From Hyphomicrobiales bacterium (GTDB lineage Bacteria > Pseudomonadota > Alphaproteobacteria > Rhizobiales > Rhizobiaceae), in contig UBXV01000002.1 of the NCBI GenBank assembly GCA_900469625.1, positions 62,001-126,000 of the forward strand: 64,000 nt of DNA. The letters run 5' to 3'. This document shows, piece after piece, positions 34,528 to 44,717 of this stretch (the first letter of the stretch is position 1; each line of letters begins with the position of its first letter). A model generated the notes under the pieces. That model saw only the letters and a list, made by a program, of their open reading frames with translations. It had not been told where the DNA came from and made no database searches. The translations under genes were made by a program, and so were the position numbers.

Positions 34528-35517
34528 GCGCTTCTGGTCGAGCATCACGGCGCCGACGATCAGGGCGCCCTTCAAGACCTGCTGGTAGTAGGATTGGATA
34601 CCCATCAGATCGAGGCCGTTGTTCATCACGCCGATGATCAGCGCGCCGATCAGCGTCCCCGTCACCCGGCCGACGCCGCCCGAAAGGCTGGTGCCGCCGA
34701 TGACGACCGCTGCGATCGCGTCGAGTTCATAGGCGATGCCGGCCTGCGGCAGGGCCGAACCCGTTCTCGCCGACAGCATCATGCCTGCTAGGCCGGAGAG
34801 CCCGCCGGAAATGACATAGACGAGGAAGCGGATGCGGGTGACGTTGATGCCGGAGGTCTTTGCCGCGTGCGGGTTGCCGCCGACGGCATAGATGTAGCGG
34901 CCGAAGCGCGTGCGCGTCAGGATCCACCAGGAAGCGAGAAAGACGATGGCGAGCAGGATGACCGGCATCGGGATGCCGAGGATGTTGCCCGTTCCGATCC
35001 AGCGGAATTCCGGCGTGAGCGCCGGCACCGGCTTGCCGCCGCCATAGATCAGCGTCATGCCGCGTGCCGCGGACAGCATGCCGAGCGTGGCGACGAAGGC
35101 GGGAACCGAAAAGCGCGAGACGATGAAGCCGACGATGATGCCGCAGGCGACGCCGACGAGAATGCCGATCGCCAGTGCAACGAAGAAGGGGTAGGGCGCC
35201 CCGGCGACGCCGGCCGTGGCAGACGTGGTCGCGAAGCTGGCGCTGACCATGCCGGCGAGCGCCACCACCGAGCCGACGGAGAGGTCGATCCCGCGCGTCA
35301 GGATGACGAAGGTCATGCCGATCGCCAGCACGCCGTTGATCGACGTCTGCAGGAGCACGTTGGAGATGTTGCCCGGCGTCAGGAAATACTCGTTGGAGAA
35401 CGAGAGGATGACCGCCAGAAGCAGGAAGGCGAGAAAGATGCCGTATTCCTGGATCAGCGTGCCGCGTTTTTCGGCGCTGAACCAGCTGCTGGACGGATTG
35501 TTTTCTATGTTGGACAC
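34513..35517 (-). CDS. Sugar ABC transporter permease (RbsC type)
   Basis: 334 residues with about nine membrane segments. The BPD_transp_2 hallmark TRGIDLSVGSVVALAGMVSA is near residue 80 and the cytoplasmic loop GGNPHAAKTSGINVTRIRFLVY near residue 220. A dimer forms the inner-membrane pore for the ribose-type importer. It lies between the ATPase and binding-protein genes in the usual rbsA-C-B order. Its stop codon lies inside the third copy of the repeat listed above. Confidence 0.93.
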   Translation of the reverse strand: MSNIENNPSSSWFSAEKRGTLIQEYGIFLAFLLLAVILSFSNEYFLTPGNISNVLLQTSINGVLAIGMTFVILTRGIDLSVGSVVALAGMVSASFATTSATAGVAGAPYPFFVALAIGILVGVACGIIVGFIVSRFSVPAFVATLGMLSAARGMTLIYGGGKPVPALTPEFRWIGTGNILGIPMPVILLAIVFLASWWILTRTRFGRYIYAVGGNPHAAKTSGINVTRIRFLVYVISGGLSGLAGMMLSARTGSALPQAGIAYELDAIAAVVIGGTSLSGGVGRVTGTLIGALIIGVMNNGLDLMGIQSYYQQVLKGALIVGAVMLDQKRNQGL

Positions 35518-35575
35518 GGTTCTCAGGCCCCTTTGATGTCGGACAAGCGCTTTTGGCGTCGATCTCGCGGGTGGT

Positions 35576-37054
35576 TCAGGTCGATAGATGCACGAGCGAC
35601 TGGGCGTCCGTCGCCCGGCGCTCGTAGATGCCGGCGGATTTTCCCTGGCGCATGACGAGGATGCGGTCGGACATGCCGAGCACCTCGTCGATCTCGGAGG
35701 AAATCATGACGACGGTGCCGCCGGCGGCGGTGAAGTCGCAGATGATGCGGTAGATCTCGCGCTTTGCCCCGACATCGACGCCGCGGGTCGGCTCGTCGAG
35801 CAAAAGCAGTCGCGGCTGGCGCAGGAACCACTTGCCGAGCACCACCTTCTGCTGGTTGCCGCCCGATAGGCCAGAGACGGGCATCGTGTCGCGGGCAGCC
35901 TTGATGCCAAAGCGGGCGATCATTTCGGCGCTGGCTGCAGCCTCGTCCCGCCCCTTCATGACGAAGCGCGGGCTCATCTCTGGCAGGCTCGCCAGGCAGA
36001 TGTTGCCGCGAACGCTGTCGGCGAGATTGAGACCGCTGACCTTGCGGTCCTCGGTGACAAGAGCGATGCCGCTCGCCATCGCGTCGGCGGGCTTGCTCAC
36101 CGTGATCCGTTCGCCTTCGAGCAGGACGCTGCCCTGCGACGGGCGATCGAGGCCGAACAGGCAGTTGAAGATTTCCGTGCGGCCCGAACCCATCAGTCCG
36201 TAGATCCCGAAGATCTCGCCCTTGCGCACGGAGAACGAGATGTCCTCGATCTTGCCCGGCAACGTCAGGCCGGAAACCTCCAGGCCGATCGTGTCGGTCG
36301 GATCATTGGTCTTGATGTATTCCTCGCCCAGTTCTCGCCCGACAATCATCTTGATCAGGCCCGGACGATCGATATCGGCAAGCAGCCCGCTGCCGACATA
36401 GCCGCCGTCGCGGAATACCGTGTAGCTGTCGGCGATCTGGAAGATTTCCGACAGCCGGTGCGACACGTAGACAACGCCCTTGCCCTCGGCCTTGAGGCGG
36501 GCAACCGCGGCAAACAGGTGCTGCGCTTCCTTCTCGCCGATAGCCGATGTCGGCTCGTCCATGAAGATGACTTCGGCTTCATGGCTGAAGGCCTTGGCGA
36601 TTTCGACGAGCTGCATCTGCGCGACCGAAAGCGTCATCATCGTCTGGGTGGCGCGGATGCCGAATTCGAGCCGGTCGAGAAGCTGCTGCGCGTCGCGGTT
36701 CATCTTCTTGAAGTCGATGCCGCCGAAGCGCCCCGATGGCTCGCGCCCGAGGTAGATGTTCTCGGCGACCGTCATGTGCGGGACCGGGCTCAGTTCCTGC
36801 TCGATGATGGCGATGCCGGAGGCAAGCGCCTCGGCCGGGTTGCCGTAGTGCACTTCCTTGCCGCGCCGCCAGATCGTGCCGCCGTCGCGCTGCTGGATAC
36901 CCATCAGGATCGAGAGAAATGTCGATTTGCCGGCGCCGTTTCCGCCGCACAGCGCGTGGACGGAGCCGGCCTGAAGTTCAAGGCGACCGTCGCGCAAGGC
37001 CGCGACGCCCCCGAATGATTTCTTCAGTCCTTCAACCTTCAAAAGCGGTTGCAT
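35576..37054 (-). CDS. Sugar ABC transporter ATP-binding protein (RbsA type, two domains)
   Basis: 492 residues with two nucleotide-binding domains. Domain 1 has Walker A GGNGAGKST near residue 40, a degenerate signature LSVAQMQLVEIAKAF and Walker B VIFMDEPTSAI. Domain 2 has the degenerate P-loop GLMGSGRTE, signature LSGGNQQKV and LLLLDEPTRGVDVG. This asymmetry is normal for RbsA/MglA. It is the first gene of the minus-strand operon rbsA-C-B-SDR-dhaK-dhaL. Confidence 0.93.
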   Translation of the reverse strand: MQPLLKVEGLKKSFGGVAALRDGRLELQAGSVHALCGGNGAGKSTFLSILMGIQQRDGGTIWRRGKEVHYGNPAEALASGIAIIEQELSPVPHMTVAENIYLGREPSGRFGGIDFKKMNRDAQQLLDRLEFGIRATQTMMTLSVAQMQLVEIAKAFSHEAEVIFMDEPTSAIGEKEAQHLFAAVARLKAEGKGVVYVSHRLSEIFQIADSYTVFRDGGYVGSGLLADIDRPGLIKMIVGRELGEEYIKTNDPTDTIGLEVSGLTLPGKIEDISFSVRKGEIFGIYGLMGSGRTEIFNCLFGLDRPSQGSVLLEGERITVSKPADAMASGIALVTEDRKVSGLNLADSVRGNICLASLPEMSPRFVMKGRDEAAASAEMIARFGIKAARDTMPVSGLSGGNQQKVVLGKWFLRQPRLLLLDEPTRGVDVGAKREIYRIICDFTAAGGTVVMISSEIDEVLGMSDRILVMRQGKSAGIYERRATDAQSLVHLST

Positions 37055-37354
37055 GGTGTCCTCCCACGCTGCGATGGCGATTTAGCCGCCACCGATTTCG
37101 ACAAAAATCACATGATGATCGACAACTGTCAATATTGAGATTTTACTTTTGATTTTTTTGGTCGTCTTTTGTCAAAATCGAGTTTGGCCGTGGCATGAAT
37201 TGACATGAGTCAATGCAGGCCTCCCGCCCCTCGGGCTTGTTTTAGCGATCCGTTTACGTCGCGATGACGGTTTGCCACGCCGGGCCTATTCCCGGTTGAG
37301 TTTGGGTCATCGCGGGCTATTGTCGTGCTGTGCATTGGAAGGTGGGACGCTGAT
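37055..37354. other. AT-rich divergent promoter region between the polyol operon and the exporter operon
   Basis: About 37095-37180 is unusually AT-rich for this window, with TTTTGATTTTTTTGG and two GACAAAA/TTTTGTC motifs, the likely promoter and operator zone of the ABC operon. An inverted repeat TTGAC-ATGA-GTCAA lies at 37200-37213. No ORF is convincing. Confidence 0.45.
37200..37213. promoter_or_regulatory. Inverted repeat TTGACATGAGTCAA, candidate operator
   Basis: TTGAC (37200-37204) and GTCAA (37209-37213) flank a four-base centre between the divergent polyol and exporter operons. It could equally be part of a promoter (TTGACA at the -35). The cognate protein is unknown. Confidence 0.3.
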
Positions 37355-38425
37355 ATGGAAAAAGCCCGGAAGAATTGGCTGATACTCGGCCTCGTCGTTC
37401 TGACTCTGGCCGGCGGCTACTACGCCTGGCAGAACCTCGATCGCAACGCCCTGCCTGCAGGGATCGCCAGCGGCAATGGCCGCATCGAGGCGGTCGAGAT
37501 CGATATCTCGACGAAAACCCCGGGCAGAATCAAAGAGATCATGGTTGACGAGGGCGACTTCGTCACCGCCGGTCAGGTGCTCGCCCAGATGGACACGGTC
37601 CAGCTCGAGGCCCACAAGCGCCAGGCAGAAGCGCAGCAGCAGCGTGCCATCGTCGGCGTCGAAGCGGCAAAGAACTTGGTGACCCAGCGCGAGGCGGAAA
37701 AGGCCGCAGCCGAAGCCGTGCTGGCGCAGCGCCGGGCACAACTGGACGCTGCCGAGCGGCGCCTCGCCCGATCGGAGCAACTCGTCAAGACGAGCACCGT
37801 CTCGCAGCAAGTGCTGGATGACGACCGTGCAACGGCGGAAGGCGCCCGCGCTGCGGCGAAGGCCGCGGAAGCCTCGCTTGCGGCATCCGATGCCGCGATC
37901 AATTCGGCGAAATCCCAGGTGATCGATGCGCAAGCCTCGGTCGAGGCGGCCAAGGCTTCGGTCGAGAGCATCGATGCCGACATTAACGACAGCACGCTCG
38001 TCTCGCCGCGCGACGGCCGCATCCAGTATCGTGTCGTCCAGCCCGGCGAAGTGCTGGCGGCAGGCGGCCGCGTGCTCAATCTCGTCGATCTCGGCGACGT
38101 CTACATGACCTTCTTCCTGCCGACGGACCAGGCCGGCCTGTTGTCGATCGGTAGTGAGGTCCGGTTGGTGCTCGACGCCGCACCGCAATACATCATTCCC
38201 GCCAAGGTCTCTTATGTCGCCGATGTCGCCCAGTTCACGCCGAAGACGGTCGAGACTGCCGAAGAGCGCCAGAAGCTGACCTTCCGCATCAAGGCGCAGA
38301 TCCCGAAGGAGCTGCTGAAGAAGTATATCCGCATGGTGAAAACGGGGCTTCCCGGTGTCGCCTATGTCAAGGTCGATCCCAAGGCCGAGTGGCCGGCGAG
38401 CCAGACCGGCACGCTGGTGCAGTGA
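37355..38425 (+). CDS. HlyD-family membrane fusion protein (YhiI-like)
   Basis: 356 residues. There is one N-terminal membrane segment (about 10-28), a lipoyl/barrel-sandwich half starting [23 protein letters not shown], a long alanine/glutamine-rich helical hairpin (about 85-210) predicted to be coiled coil, then the second lipoyl half [21 protein letters not shown] and a beta-barrel. It bridges the inner-membrane ABC exporter to the periplasm. The stop codon overlaps the ATG of the next gene. Confidence 0.92.
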   Translation: MEKARKNWLILGLVVLTLAGGYYAWQNLDRNALPAGIASGNGRIEAVEIDISTKTPGRIKEIMVDEGDFVTAGQVLAQMDTVQLEAHKRQAEAQQQRAIVGVEAAKNLVTQREAEKAAAEAVLAQRRAQLDAAERRLARSEQLVKTSTVSQQVLDDDRATAEGARAAAKAAEASLAASDAAINSAKSQVIDAQASVEAAKASVESIDADINDSTLVSPRDGRIQYRVVQPGEVLAAGGRVLNLVDLGDVYMTFFLPTDQAGLLSIGSEVRLVLDAAPQYIIPAKVSYVADVAQFTPKTVETAEERQKLTFRIKAQIPKELLKKYIRMVKTGLPGVAYVKVDPKAEWPASQTGTLVQ

Positions 38426-41211
38426 TGGCGGATCCCGACAGGGCCGGCCTGTCGCCGGCAGAGCCCGTGGTTCGCCTGAATGCCGTCACGCTTTCCTACG
38501 GCAAGGTGAGGGCGCTCGATGACGTGACGCTCGACGTCCCCTCCGGCTGCATGGCCGGCCTGATCGGGCCCGACGGGGTTGGAAAATCGAGCCTGCTCTC
38601 ACTCGTCGCCGGCGCACGCGCCGTCCAGGGCGGCCGCGTCGAGGTGCTAGGCGGCGACATTGCCGATGCCGGCCATCGCCGCCGGACCTGCCCGCGCATC
38701 GCCTACATGCCCCAGGGCCTGGGCAAGAACCTCTATCCGACGCTCTCCGTGTTCGAGAACGTCGATTTCTTCGGCCGGCTGTTTGGCCATGATCGCGAGG
38801 AGCGCGAGCGGCGGATCGCCAGCCTGCTTCAAAGCACCGGCCTTGCCCCCTTCGCCGACCGTCCGGCGGGAAAGCTTTCCGGCGGCATGAAGCAGAAGCT
38901 CGGCCTCTGCTGCGCTCTCATCCACGATCCCGATCTCCTCATCCTCGACGAGCCGACAACCGGCGTCGATCCCCTGTCGCGCCGGCAGTTCTGGGAGCTG
39001 ATCGACGAAATCCGCACCGAGCGGCCCGGCATGAGCGTCATCGTCGCCACCGCCTATATGGAAGAGGCGGCTCGCTTCGACTGGCTGGTGGCGATGGATG
39101 CCGGCCGGGTGCTGGCGACGGGGACGCCGGACGAACTGCTGCAAAAGACCGGCGTCGACACGCTGGATGCCGCCTTCATCGCGTTGCTTCCGGAAGATCT
39201 CAGGCGCGAACATCATGACGTGGTCATTCCGCCGCGCCCGGAAGGGGTGGGCGACGATATCGCCATCGAGGCCAACAACCTCACCATGCGTTTCGGCGAT
39301 TTCGTCGCCGTCGACAATGTCAGCTTCCGCATCGGCCGCGGCGAGATCTTCGGCTTCCTCGGCTCCAACGGTTGCGGCAAGACGACGACGATGAAGATGC
39401 TGACGGGCTTGCTTGCCGCAAGCGAAGGCACGGCCAAGTTGTTCGGCCGCGAGGTCGATCCGCGCGACATGGAGGTGCGCCATCGCGTCGGTTACATGTC
39501 GCAGGCCTTCTCGCTCTATACCGAGCTCACGGTCCTGCAGAACCTCGAACTGCACGCCAAGCTCTTCGGCATGGCGGCGGACACGATACCGAAGCGGATC
39601 GAGGAGCTTGCCGATCGTTTCGACCTTTCGGGCGTGATGGCGGCGCTGCCGGATGCCTTGCCGCTCGGCGTGCGCCAGCGCCTGTCGCTGGCGGTCGCCC
39701 TGATTCATTCGCCCGATATCCTCATCCTCGACGAACCGACATCCGGCGTCGACCCCGTGGCGCGCGACAGTTTCTGGCAGATCCTCGTCGACCTCTCGCG
39801 CAACGAGCAGGTGACGATCTTCATCTCCACCCATTTCATGAACGAGGCGATGCGTTGCGATCGCATGTCGCTGATGCATGCGGGCAAGGTGCTGGTCAGC
39901 GACACGCCCTTGGGCATCATGAAGAGCCGCTCGGCATCGACGCTGGAAGAAGCGTTCATCGCCTATCTGGAAGAGGCGATCGCTGGCGCCAAGCAGACGG
40001 CGCCGTCAGTGGTGAGGGCGCAGGCTTCGTCGAAGCCGGCAATCGCCCAGGCGGTCGAACGAAAGGCGTCGGCGACGTCCGGGTTCTTCGACGTCGGGCG
40101 GATGTTCAGTTACACCCGCCGCGAGGCGCTGGAGCTGGTGCGCGATCCCATCCGGGCGACACTTGCGACCATCGGCACGGTCATCCTGATGTTCGTCATC
40201 GGCTATGGCATCAACATGGATGTCGAGGACCTGACCTTTGCGGTGCTCGATCACGACCAGACGACCACCAGCCGCGAATACATTCTGGAGATCGCCGGCT
40301 CGCGCTATTTCATCGAGAAGGACCCGATCACCGATTACGCCGACCTCGACCGGCGCATGCGCAACGGCGAACTGAGCCTCGCGATCGAGATCCCTCCGGG
40401 CTTTGCCCGCCGCGCCGCCCGAGGCGACACGGTCGAGATCGCCGCCTGGATCGACGGCGCCATGGCGAGCCGCGCCGAAACGGTCAAGGGCTACGTGCAG
40501 GGCCTGCATGCCCATTGGCTGACCGGCAAGATCCGCGAGCGCTATGGTGCCGCGGCCACCGCCGGCACGTTCAAGATCGAGACGCGTTTCCGCTACAATC
40601 CCGACGTCAAGAGCATCGTCGCCATGGTGCCCGCGGTCATCCCGCTGTTGCTGATGCTGATCCCGGCCATGCTGTCGGCGCTCAGCGTCGTGCGCGAGAA
40701 GGAGCTGGGCTCGATCGTCAATCTCTATGTCTCGCCGGTGACGCGGCTCGAGTTCCTGGTCGGCAAGCAGCTCCCCTATATCGCATTGGCCATGCTCAAT
40801 TTCGCGCTTCTGACCGCCTTCGCGATCTTCGTTTTCCGGGTGCCGTTTACCGGTAGTCTTTTGACCTGGACCGTCGCGGGCCTGATCTATGTTTCGGCGG
40901 CAACGGCCATGGGGCTCGTGATCTCCACCTTCATGTCGAGCCAGATCGCCGCGATCTTCGGCACGGCGATCCTGACCCTCATCCCGGCCATCCAGTATTC
41001 CGGGATGATCGATCCGGTATCCTCGCTTGAAGGGGCGGGCGCCTTCATCGGCCAGATCTACCCGACGACGCATTTCATGACGATCGCGCGCGGGACCTTC
41101 TCCAAGGCGCTCAGCTTCGGCGATCTCGCCGGCGCTTTCGTGCCTATGCTGATCGCGGTGCCGGTGCTTTTGGCGATCGGCACCTTCTCCCTCAAGAAGC
41201 AGGCGAGGTGA
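38425..41211 (+). CDS. rbbA: RbbA-like fused ABC transporter (two ATPase domains + ABC-2 membrane domain)
   Basis: 928 residues, close to E. coli RbbA/YhiH in length. NBD1 (about 10-240) has P-loop GPDGVGKSS, signature LSGGMKQK and Walker [17 protein letters not shown]2 (about 285-500) has GSNGCGKTT, a degenerate signature [11 protein letters not shown] and [13 protein letters not shown]. Residues about 560-928 form an ABC-2 permease with one membrane segment, a long periplasmic part and five C-terminal segments. RbbA has been described as a ribosome-associated ATPase in E. coli; the operon context with HlyD and a second ABC-2 permease points to export. Confidence 0.9.
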   Translation: MADPDRAGLSPAEPVVRLNAVTLSYGKVRALDDVTLDVPSGCMAGLIGPDGVGKSSLLSLVAGARAVQGGRVEVLGGDIADAGHRRRTCPRIAYMPQGLGKNLYPTLSVFENVDFFGRLFGHDREERERRIASLLQSTGLAPFADRPAGKLSGGMKQKLGLCCALIHDPDLLILDEPTTGVDPLSRRQFWELIDEIRTERPGMSVIVATAYMEEAARFDWLVAMDAGRVLATGTPDELLQKTGVDTLDAAFIALLPEDLRREHHDVVIPPRPEGVGDDIAIEANNLTMRFGDFVAVDNVSFRIGRGEIFGFLGSNGCGKTTTMKMLTGLLAASEGTAKLFGREVDPRDMEVRHRVGYMSQAFSLYTELTVLQNLELHAKLFGMAADTIPKRIEELADRFDLSGVMAALPDALPLGVRQRLSLAVALIHSPDILILDEPTSGVDPVARDSFWQILVDLSRNEQVTIFISTHFMNEAMRCDRMSLMHAGKVLVSDTPLGIMKSRSASTLEEAFIAYLEEAIAGAKQTAPSVVRAQASSKPAIAQAVERKASATSGFFDVGRMFSYTRREALELVRDPIRATLATIGTVILMFVIGYGINMDVEDLTFAVLDHDQTTTSREYILEIAGSRYFIEKDPITDYADLDRRMRNGELSLAIEIPPGFARRAARGDTVEIAAWIDGAMASRAETVKGYVQGLHAHWLTGKIRERYGAAATAGTFKIETRFRYNPDVKSIVAMVPAVIPLLLMLIPAMLSALSVVREKELGSIVNLYVSPVTRLEFLVGKQLPYIALAMLNFALLTAFAIFVFRVPFTGSLLTWTVAGLIYVSAATAMGLVISTFMSSQIAAIFGTAILTLIPAIQYSGMIDPVSSLEGAGAFIGQIYPTTHFMTIARGTFSKALSFGDLAGAFVPMLIAVPVLLAIGTFSLKKQAR

Positions 41212-41213
41212 CC

Positions 41214-42326
41214 ATGCGCCTGTCCCACATCTACCAACTCGGCATCAAGGAACTCTGGGGGCTCTGGCGCGATCCGATCCTGTTGATCCTGATCGTCTAT
41301 TCCTTCACGCTGTCGGTCTATACCGGCTCGACCGCGATGCCAGAGACGCTCAATCGCGCCGCGATCGCCATCGTCGACGAGGACCGATCGCCGGTATCGA
41401 CGCGAATCTCGACCGCGTTCTATCCGCCCTATTTCGTGCTGCCGCAGATGATCACGCCGGCGGAGATGGACCGGCGCATGGATCAGGGGCTCGATACCTT
41501 CGCGCTCGACATACCGCCGAATTTCCAGACGGATCTGCTCGCCGGCCGCTCGCCGACAATCCAGCTCAATGTCGACGCGACGCGCATGAGCCAGGCCTTT
41601 TCGGGCAACGGCTATATCCAGCAGATCGTCACCGGCGAGGTCGCGGGCTTCCTCGACCGGCACCGCAGCGAGCAGCAGCTGCCGGTCGATCTGGTCCTGC
41701 GGGCGCGCTACAATGCCGAGTTGAACAAGGGCTGGTTCGGCGCAGTGATGAACGTCATCACCAACATCACCATCCTGTCGATTGTTTTGACCGGGGCTGC
41801 CCTCATCCGCGAGCGCGAACATGGCACGGTCGAGCATCTGCTCGTCATGCCCGTGACCCCGTTCGAGATCATGGTCAGCAAGGTCTGGTCGATGGGGCTT
41901 GTGGTGCTCCTGGCTTCGGCCGTCTCGCTGGTCTTCGTCGTCAAGGGCGTGCTCGCCGTCCCGGTGCAGGGCTCGTTTGGGTTGTTCCTGCTGGCTACCG
42001 CCTTGCAATTGTTCGCGACAACGTCGATGGGCATCCTGCTGGCCACCATCGCCGGCTCCATGCCGCAGTTCGGCCTGCTCTTGATGCTGGTGCTTCTGCC
42101 GTTGCAGGCGCTCTCCGGTGGCATGACGCCGCGCGAAAGCATGCCCGAGATCATCCAGACCATCATGCTCGCCGCACCCAACACCCATTTCGTCATCCTG
42201 GCGCAGGCGGTGTTGTTCCGCGATGCCGGCCTGGACGTCGTCTGGCCACAGCTTCTTGCGCTTCTGGTGATCGGCGCTGTCCTCTTTGCCTTCGCCATGC
42301 GCCGCTTTCGGGCATTCCTGAAATAG
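41214..42326 (+). CDS. ABC-2 type exporter permease (YhhJ-like)
   Basis: 370 residues: an N-terminal membrane segment (about 20-40), a periplasmic domain of about 130 residues (AIAIVDEDRSPVSTRI onward), and five to six membrane segments from about residue 175. The ABC-2 motif LIREREHGTVEHLLVMPVTPFEIMVSKV is at the domain border. ATG 41214 follows GAGGTG, a good ribosome-binding site; GTG 41208 is an alternative that would overlap the rbbA stop. It pairs with the membrane domain of RbbA and with the HlyD-type protein. Confidence 0.9.
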   Translation: MRLSHIYQLGIKELWGLWRDPILLILIVYSFTLSVYTGSTAMPETLNRAAIAIVDEDRSPVSTRISTAFYPPYFVLPQMITPAEMDRRMDQGLDTFALDIPPNFQTDLLAGRSPTIQLNVDATRMSQAFSGNGYIQQIVTGEVAGFLDRHRSEQQLPVDLVLRARYNAELNKGWFGAVMNVITNITILSIVLTGAALIREREHGTVEHLLVMPVTPFEIMVSKVWSMGLVVLLASAVSLVFVVKGVLAVPVQGSFGLFLLATALQLFATTSMGILLATIAGSMPQFGLLLMLVLLPLQALSGGMTPRESMPEIIQTIMLAAPNTHFVILAQAVLFRDAGLDVVWPQLLALLVIGAVLFAFAMRRFRAFLK

Positions 42327-42409
42327 ACCGAGCGTGGCGTGTCGCGGGCAAAGCGCGCGCAGACTTTTACCAGTGGAAAATGCGACCGGCGGTTGACGCG
42401 CCGCCGGCA

Positions 42410-42615
42410 TCTGGTAGGTCTCGTCCCTGCGAAACAGGTTCCGTCATGCGACGGATGAAAAGGGAACACGGTGAGGATTACCCATCAGGGGCCGATACCG
42501 CGACTGCCCCCGCAACTGTAACCGCCGAGCGGAACCCCATGAAGCCACTGCGCGACATCTCGCGTGGGAAGGCGGGAGGAAGCGACGACGCGGAAGTCAG
42601 GAGACCTGCCTGTTT
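42410..42615 (+). ncRNA. Cobalamin (B12) riboswitch
   Basis: The closing stem pairs GGTAGGTCTC (42413-42422) with GAGACCTGCC (42601-42610). Inside are the expected conserved elements in order: AAAAGGGAAC (about 42438-42447), CTGCCCCCGCAACTGTAA (about 42504-42521), GCCACTG (42544-42550) and the B12 box AGTCAGGAGACC (42595-42606). It lies about 190 bases before the BtuB-like gene. It should lower expression of the whole receptor/BtuFCD operon when adenosylcobalamin is plentiful. The spacer 42616-42803 is the expression platform; no clear U-run was seen, so control may be at translation. Confidence 0.95.
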
Positions 42616-42803
42616 CGGTCACCCATGCCTGGACACGAGGGGTGTCGAGGCGCGGCCGTCCGTAGCGGTGACATTGGAGCAATGTTGCCGCGTGCCGCAG
42701 ACGGCGCCGGGGTGGTCGCTTGTCGTCTTGCCTCAGCCATTGTCTGCCCGCGGTCGATCGCGCGTGGGCCGGATCGTGCCCGTCGCGCCGGAGTGGGGAC
42801 GAC

Positions 42804-44717
42804 ATGACGAAACAATTGACTGGCGCAGCCGCGCTGGTTCTGAGCCTCGTGGGCGTGGCTCAGGCACAGGACCAGGGCACAAACGAACAGCCGACGAAAC
42901 TTGAAAAGATCCTGGTTTCCGATGGCCTGACGCCGACCGAGCAGCGCAAATCCGGACGCGCCTTTACCGTGATTACCGGAGATCAGATCGGGAAAAACCA
43001 GATCCGCTACGTCGCCGACGCCCTGCGTCTGGTTCCCGGTTTCTCGGTCTCGCGCACCGGTGGCCCCGGCGGCCTGACGCAGGTGCGCGTGCGCGGTGCG
43101 GAAGGCAATCAGCTCTTGGTGGTGATCGATGGCGTCGAGGCGAACGATGTCTCTCAGGGCGAGTTCGATTTCGGTGGCCTGGTTGCCGACGACATCGAGC
43201 GCATCGAAATCCTGCGCGGACCGCAAAGCACCTTCTGGGGCGCCAACGCCATGGCAGGTGTCATCAACATCGTCACCAAGAAGGGAAGCCGCGATGGTGC
43301 CGTGTCAAACGCCCGCACCGAAGTCGGCAGCGACGGCACCTGGCTTGGCGGCCTGTCGACCCGCGGCGGCGGCGAGGGCTATGATTACGCGCTGTCCGGC
43401 GTGTTCCAGAGAGCCGGCGGTTTCAATATCTCCGATACCGGCTCCGAGGATGACGGCGACCGTAATGGCACCGTCAACGGCAAGTTCGCCTTCGATCTCT
43501 CGCCGGATCTGAAGCTCGACGCGACCTTGCGGGCCGTCAACCGCAAGACCGACCTCGACGCACAGGACTACATGACGGCGCTGACCTACGACACGCTGGA
43601 CTACACGCGATCGCGTGAGCTGTCGGGCTCGCTCGGCCTGACCCATTCGGCGCTCGACGGCGATCTCACCCAGAAGGCGCGCGTCTCCGGCCTCGACGTT
43701 CACCGTGACAATGTCAGCGGCTTCGGGCGATCCTGGAACGACGGCAACCGCTACAACGGCAGCTACCAGGCAAGCTACGGCTTCGATGGTGGAGACGGTA
43801 TCCGCCACCAGATCACCGGTGGCTACGAGTGGCAGCGCGAGACGTTCGGGCCGTCGCATCTGCTCGAGACCTTCAGCCGCAATGCGCATTCGCTCGTCGG
43901 CGAGTATCGCGGCGAGTTCGCCGACCAGTTCTTCGTCAATGCAGGCCTCAGGCGCGATTTCAACGATCGCTTCGAGGACGCGACCACATGGAGCCTCAGC
44001 GCCTCCTGGGAGATACCGGGCAGCGATACGCGCCTGCATGCATCCGTCGGCACCGGCGTGACCAATCCGACCTTCTACGAGCAGTTCGGATATATCCCGG
44101 GAACCTTCATCGGCAATCCCTACCTGAAACCGGAGGAAAGCCTCGGCTGGGACATCGGTGTCGAGCAGCGCTTCTTCGACGACGGTCTGACTGTCGATGT
44201 CACCTATTTCGACCAGAACCTTAAAAACGAGATCGCCACCGTCTACGACGCCAGCTTCCGCTCGACGCCGGTCAATCGCTCCGGCGAAAGCCTGCGCCAC
44301 GGGGTCGAGGTCTCCGCGACCGTCGACTTCTTCAACGGACTGACGACGACGGCGTCCTACACCTACACCGCTTCGAGTGAGCAGACGCTGGCCGGTGGTC
44401 CGCGCCTGCAGGAAATCCGCCGTCCGCGACACGCCACAGCGCTCGATGCGGCCTACGTCTTCCATGATGATCGCGCGCGCGTCTTCGGCGAGGTCATCCT
44501 CAACGGTCGGATGCAGGATGTCGCCTACAGGCCCGGGCCCGAGAGAGTGCCGCTTGGCGCCTACACGCTCGTCAATGTCGGCGGCAGCTTCAAGGTCAAC
44601 GACACGCTTGAGGTCTTCGGCCGCGTCGACAACCTTTTCGATGAGGATTATGAGGAGATCTACGGCTACAACACGCAAGGCGTCACCGCGTTTGCCGGAT
44701 TGAAGGCCACATTTTGA
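42804..44717 (+). CDS. btuB: TonB-dependent cobalamin receptor (BtuB-like)
   Basis: 637 residues with a signal peptide (1-21, ending VAQAQ). The plug domain (about 45-160) contains LVVIDGVEANDVSQG and ERIEILRGPQSTFWGANAMAGVINIVTKKG, the standard TonB-receptor plug motifs. The beta barrel follows and ends in the aromatic residue F (GLKATF), required for outer-membrane insertion. ATG 42804 follows GGAGTGGGG. The B12 riboswitch and the btuFCD genes behind it support cobalamin as the substrate. The stop overlaps the next start (TGATG). Confidence 0.93.
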   Translation: MTKQLTGAAALVLSLVGVAQAQDQGTNEQPTKLEKILVSDGLTPTEQRKSGRAFTVITGDQIGKNQIRYVADALRLVPGFSVSRTGGPGGLTQVRVRGAEGNQLLVVIDGVEANDVSQGEFDFGGLVADDIERIEILRGPQSTFWGANAMAGVINIVTKKGSRDGAVSNARTEVGSDGTWLGGLSTRGGGEGYDYALSGVFQRAGGFNISDTGSEDDGDRNGTVNGKFAFDLSPDLKLDATLRAVNRKTDLDAQDYMTALTYDTLDYTRSRELSGSLGLTHSALDGDLTQKARVSGLDVHRDNVSGFGRSWNDGNRYNGSYQASYGFDGGDGIRHQITGGYEWQRETFGPSHLLETFSRNAHSLVGEYRGEFADQFFVNAGLRRDFNDRFEDATTWSLSASWEIPGSDTRLHASVGTGVTNPTFYEQFGYIPGTFIGNPYLKPEESLGWDIGVEQRFFDDGLTVDVTYFDQNLKNEIATVYDASFRSTPVNRSGESLRHGVEVSATVDFFNGLTTTASYTYTASSEQTLAGGPRLQEIRRPRHATALDAAYVFHDDRARVFGEVILNGRMQDVAYRPGPERVPLGAYTLVNVGGSFKVNDTLEVFGRVDNLFDEDYEEIYGYNTQGVTAFAGLKATF

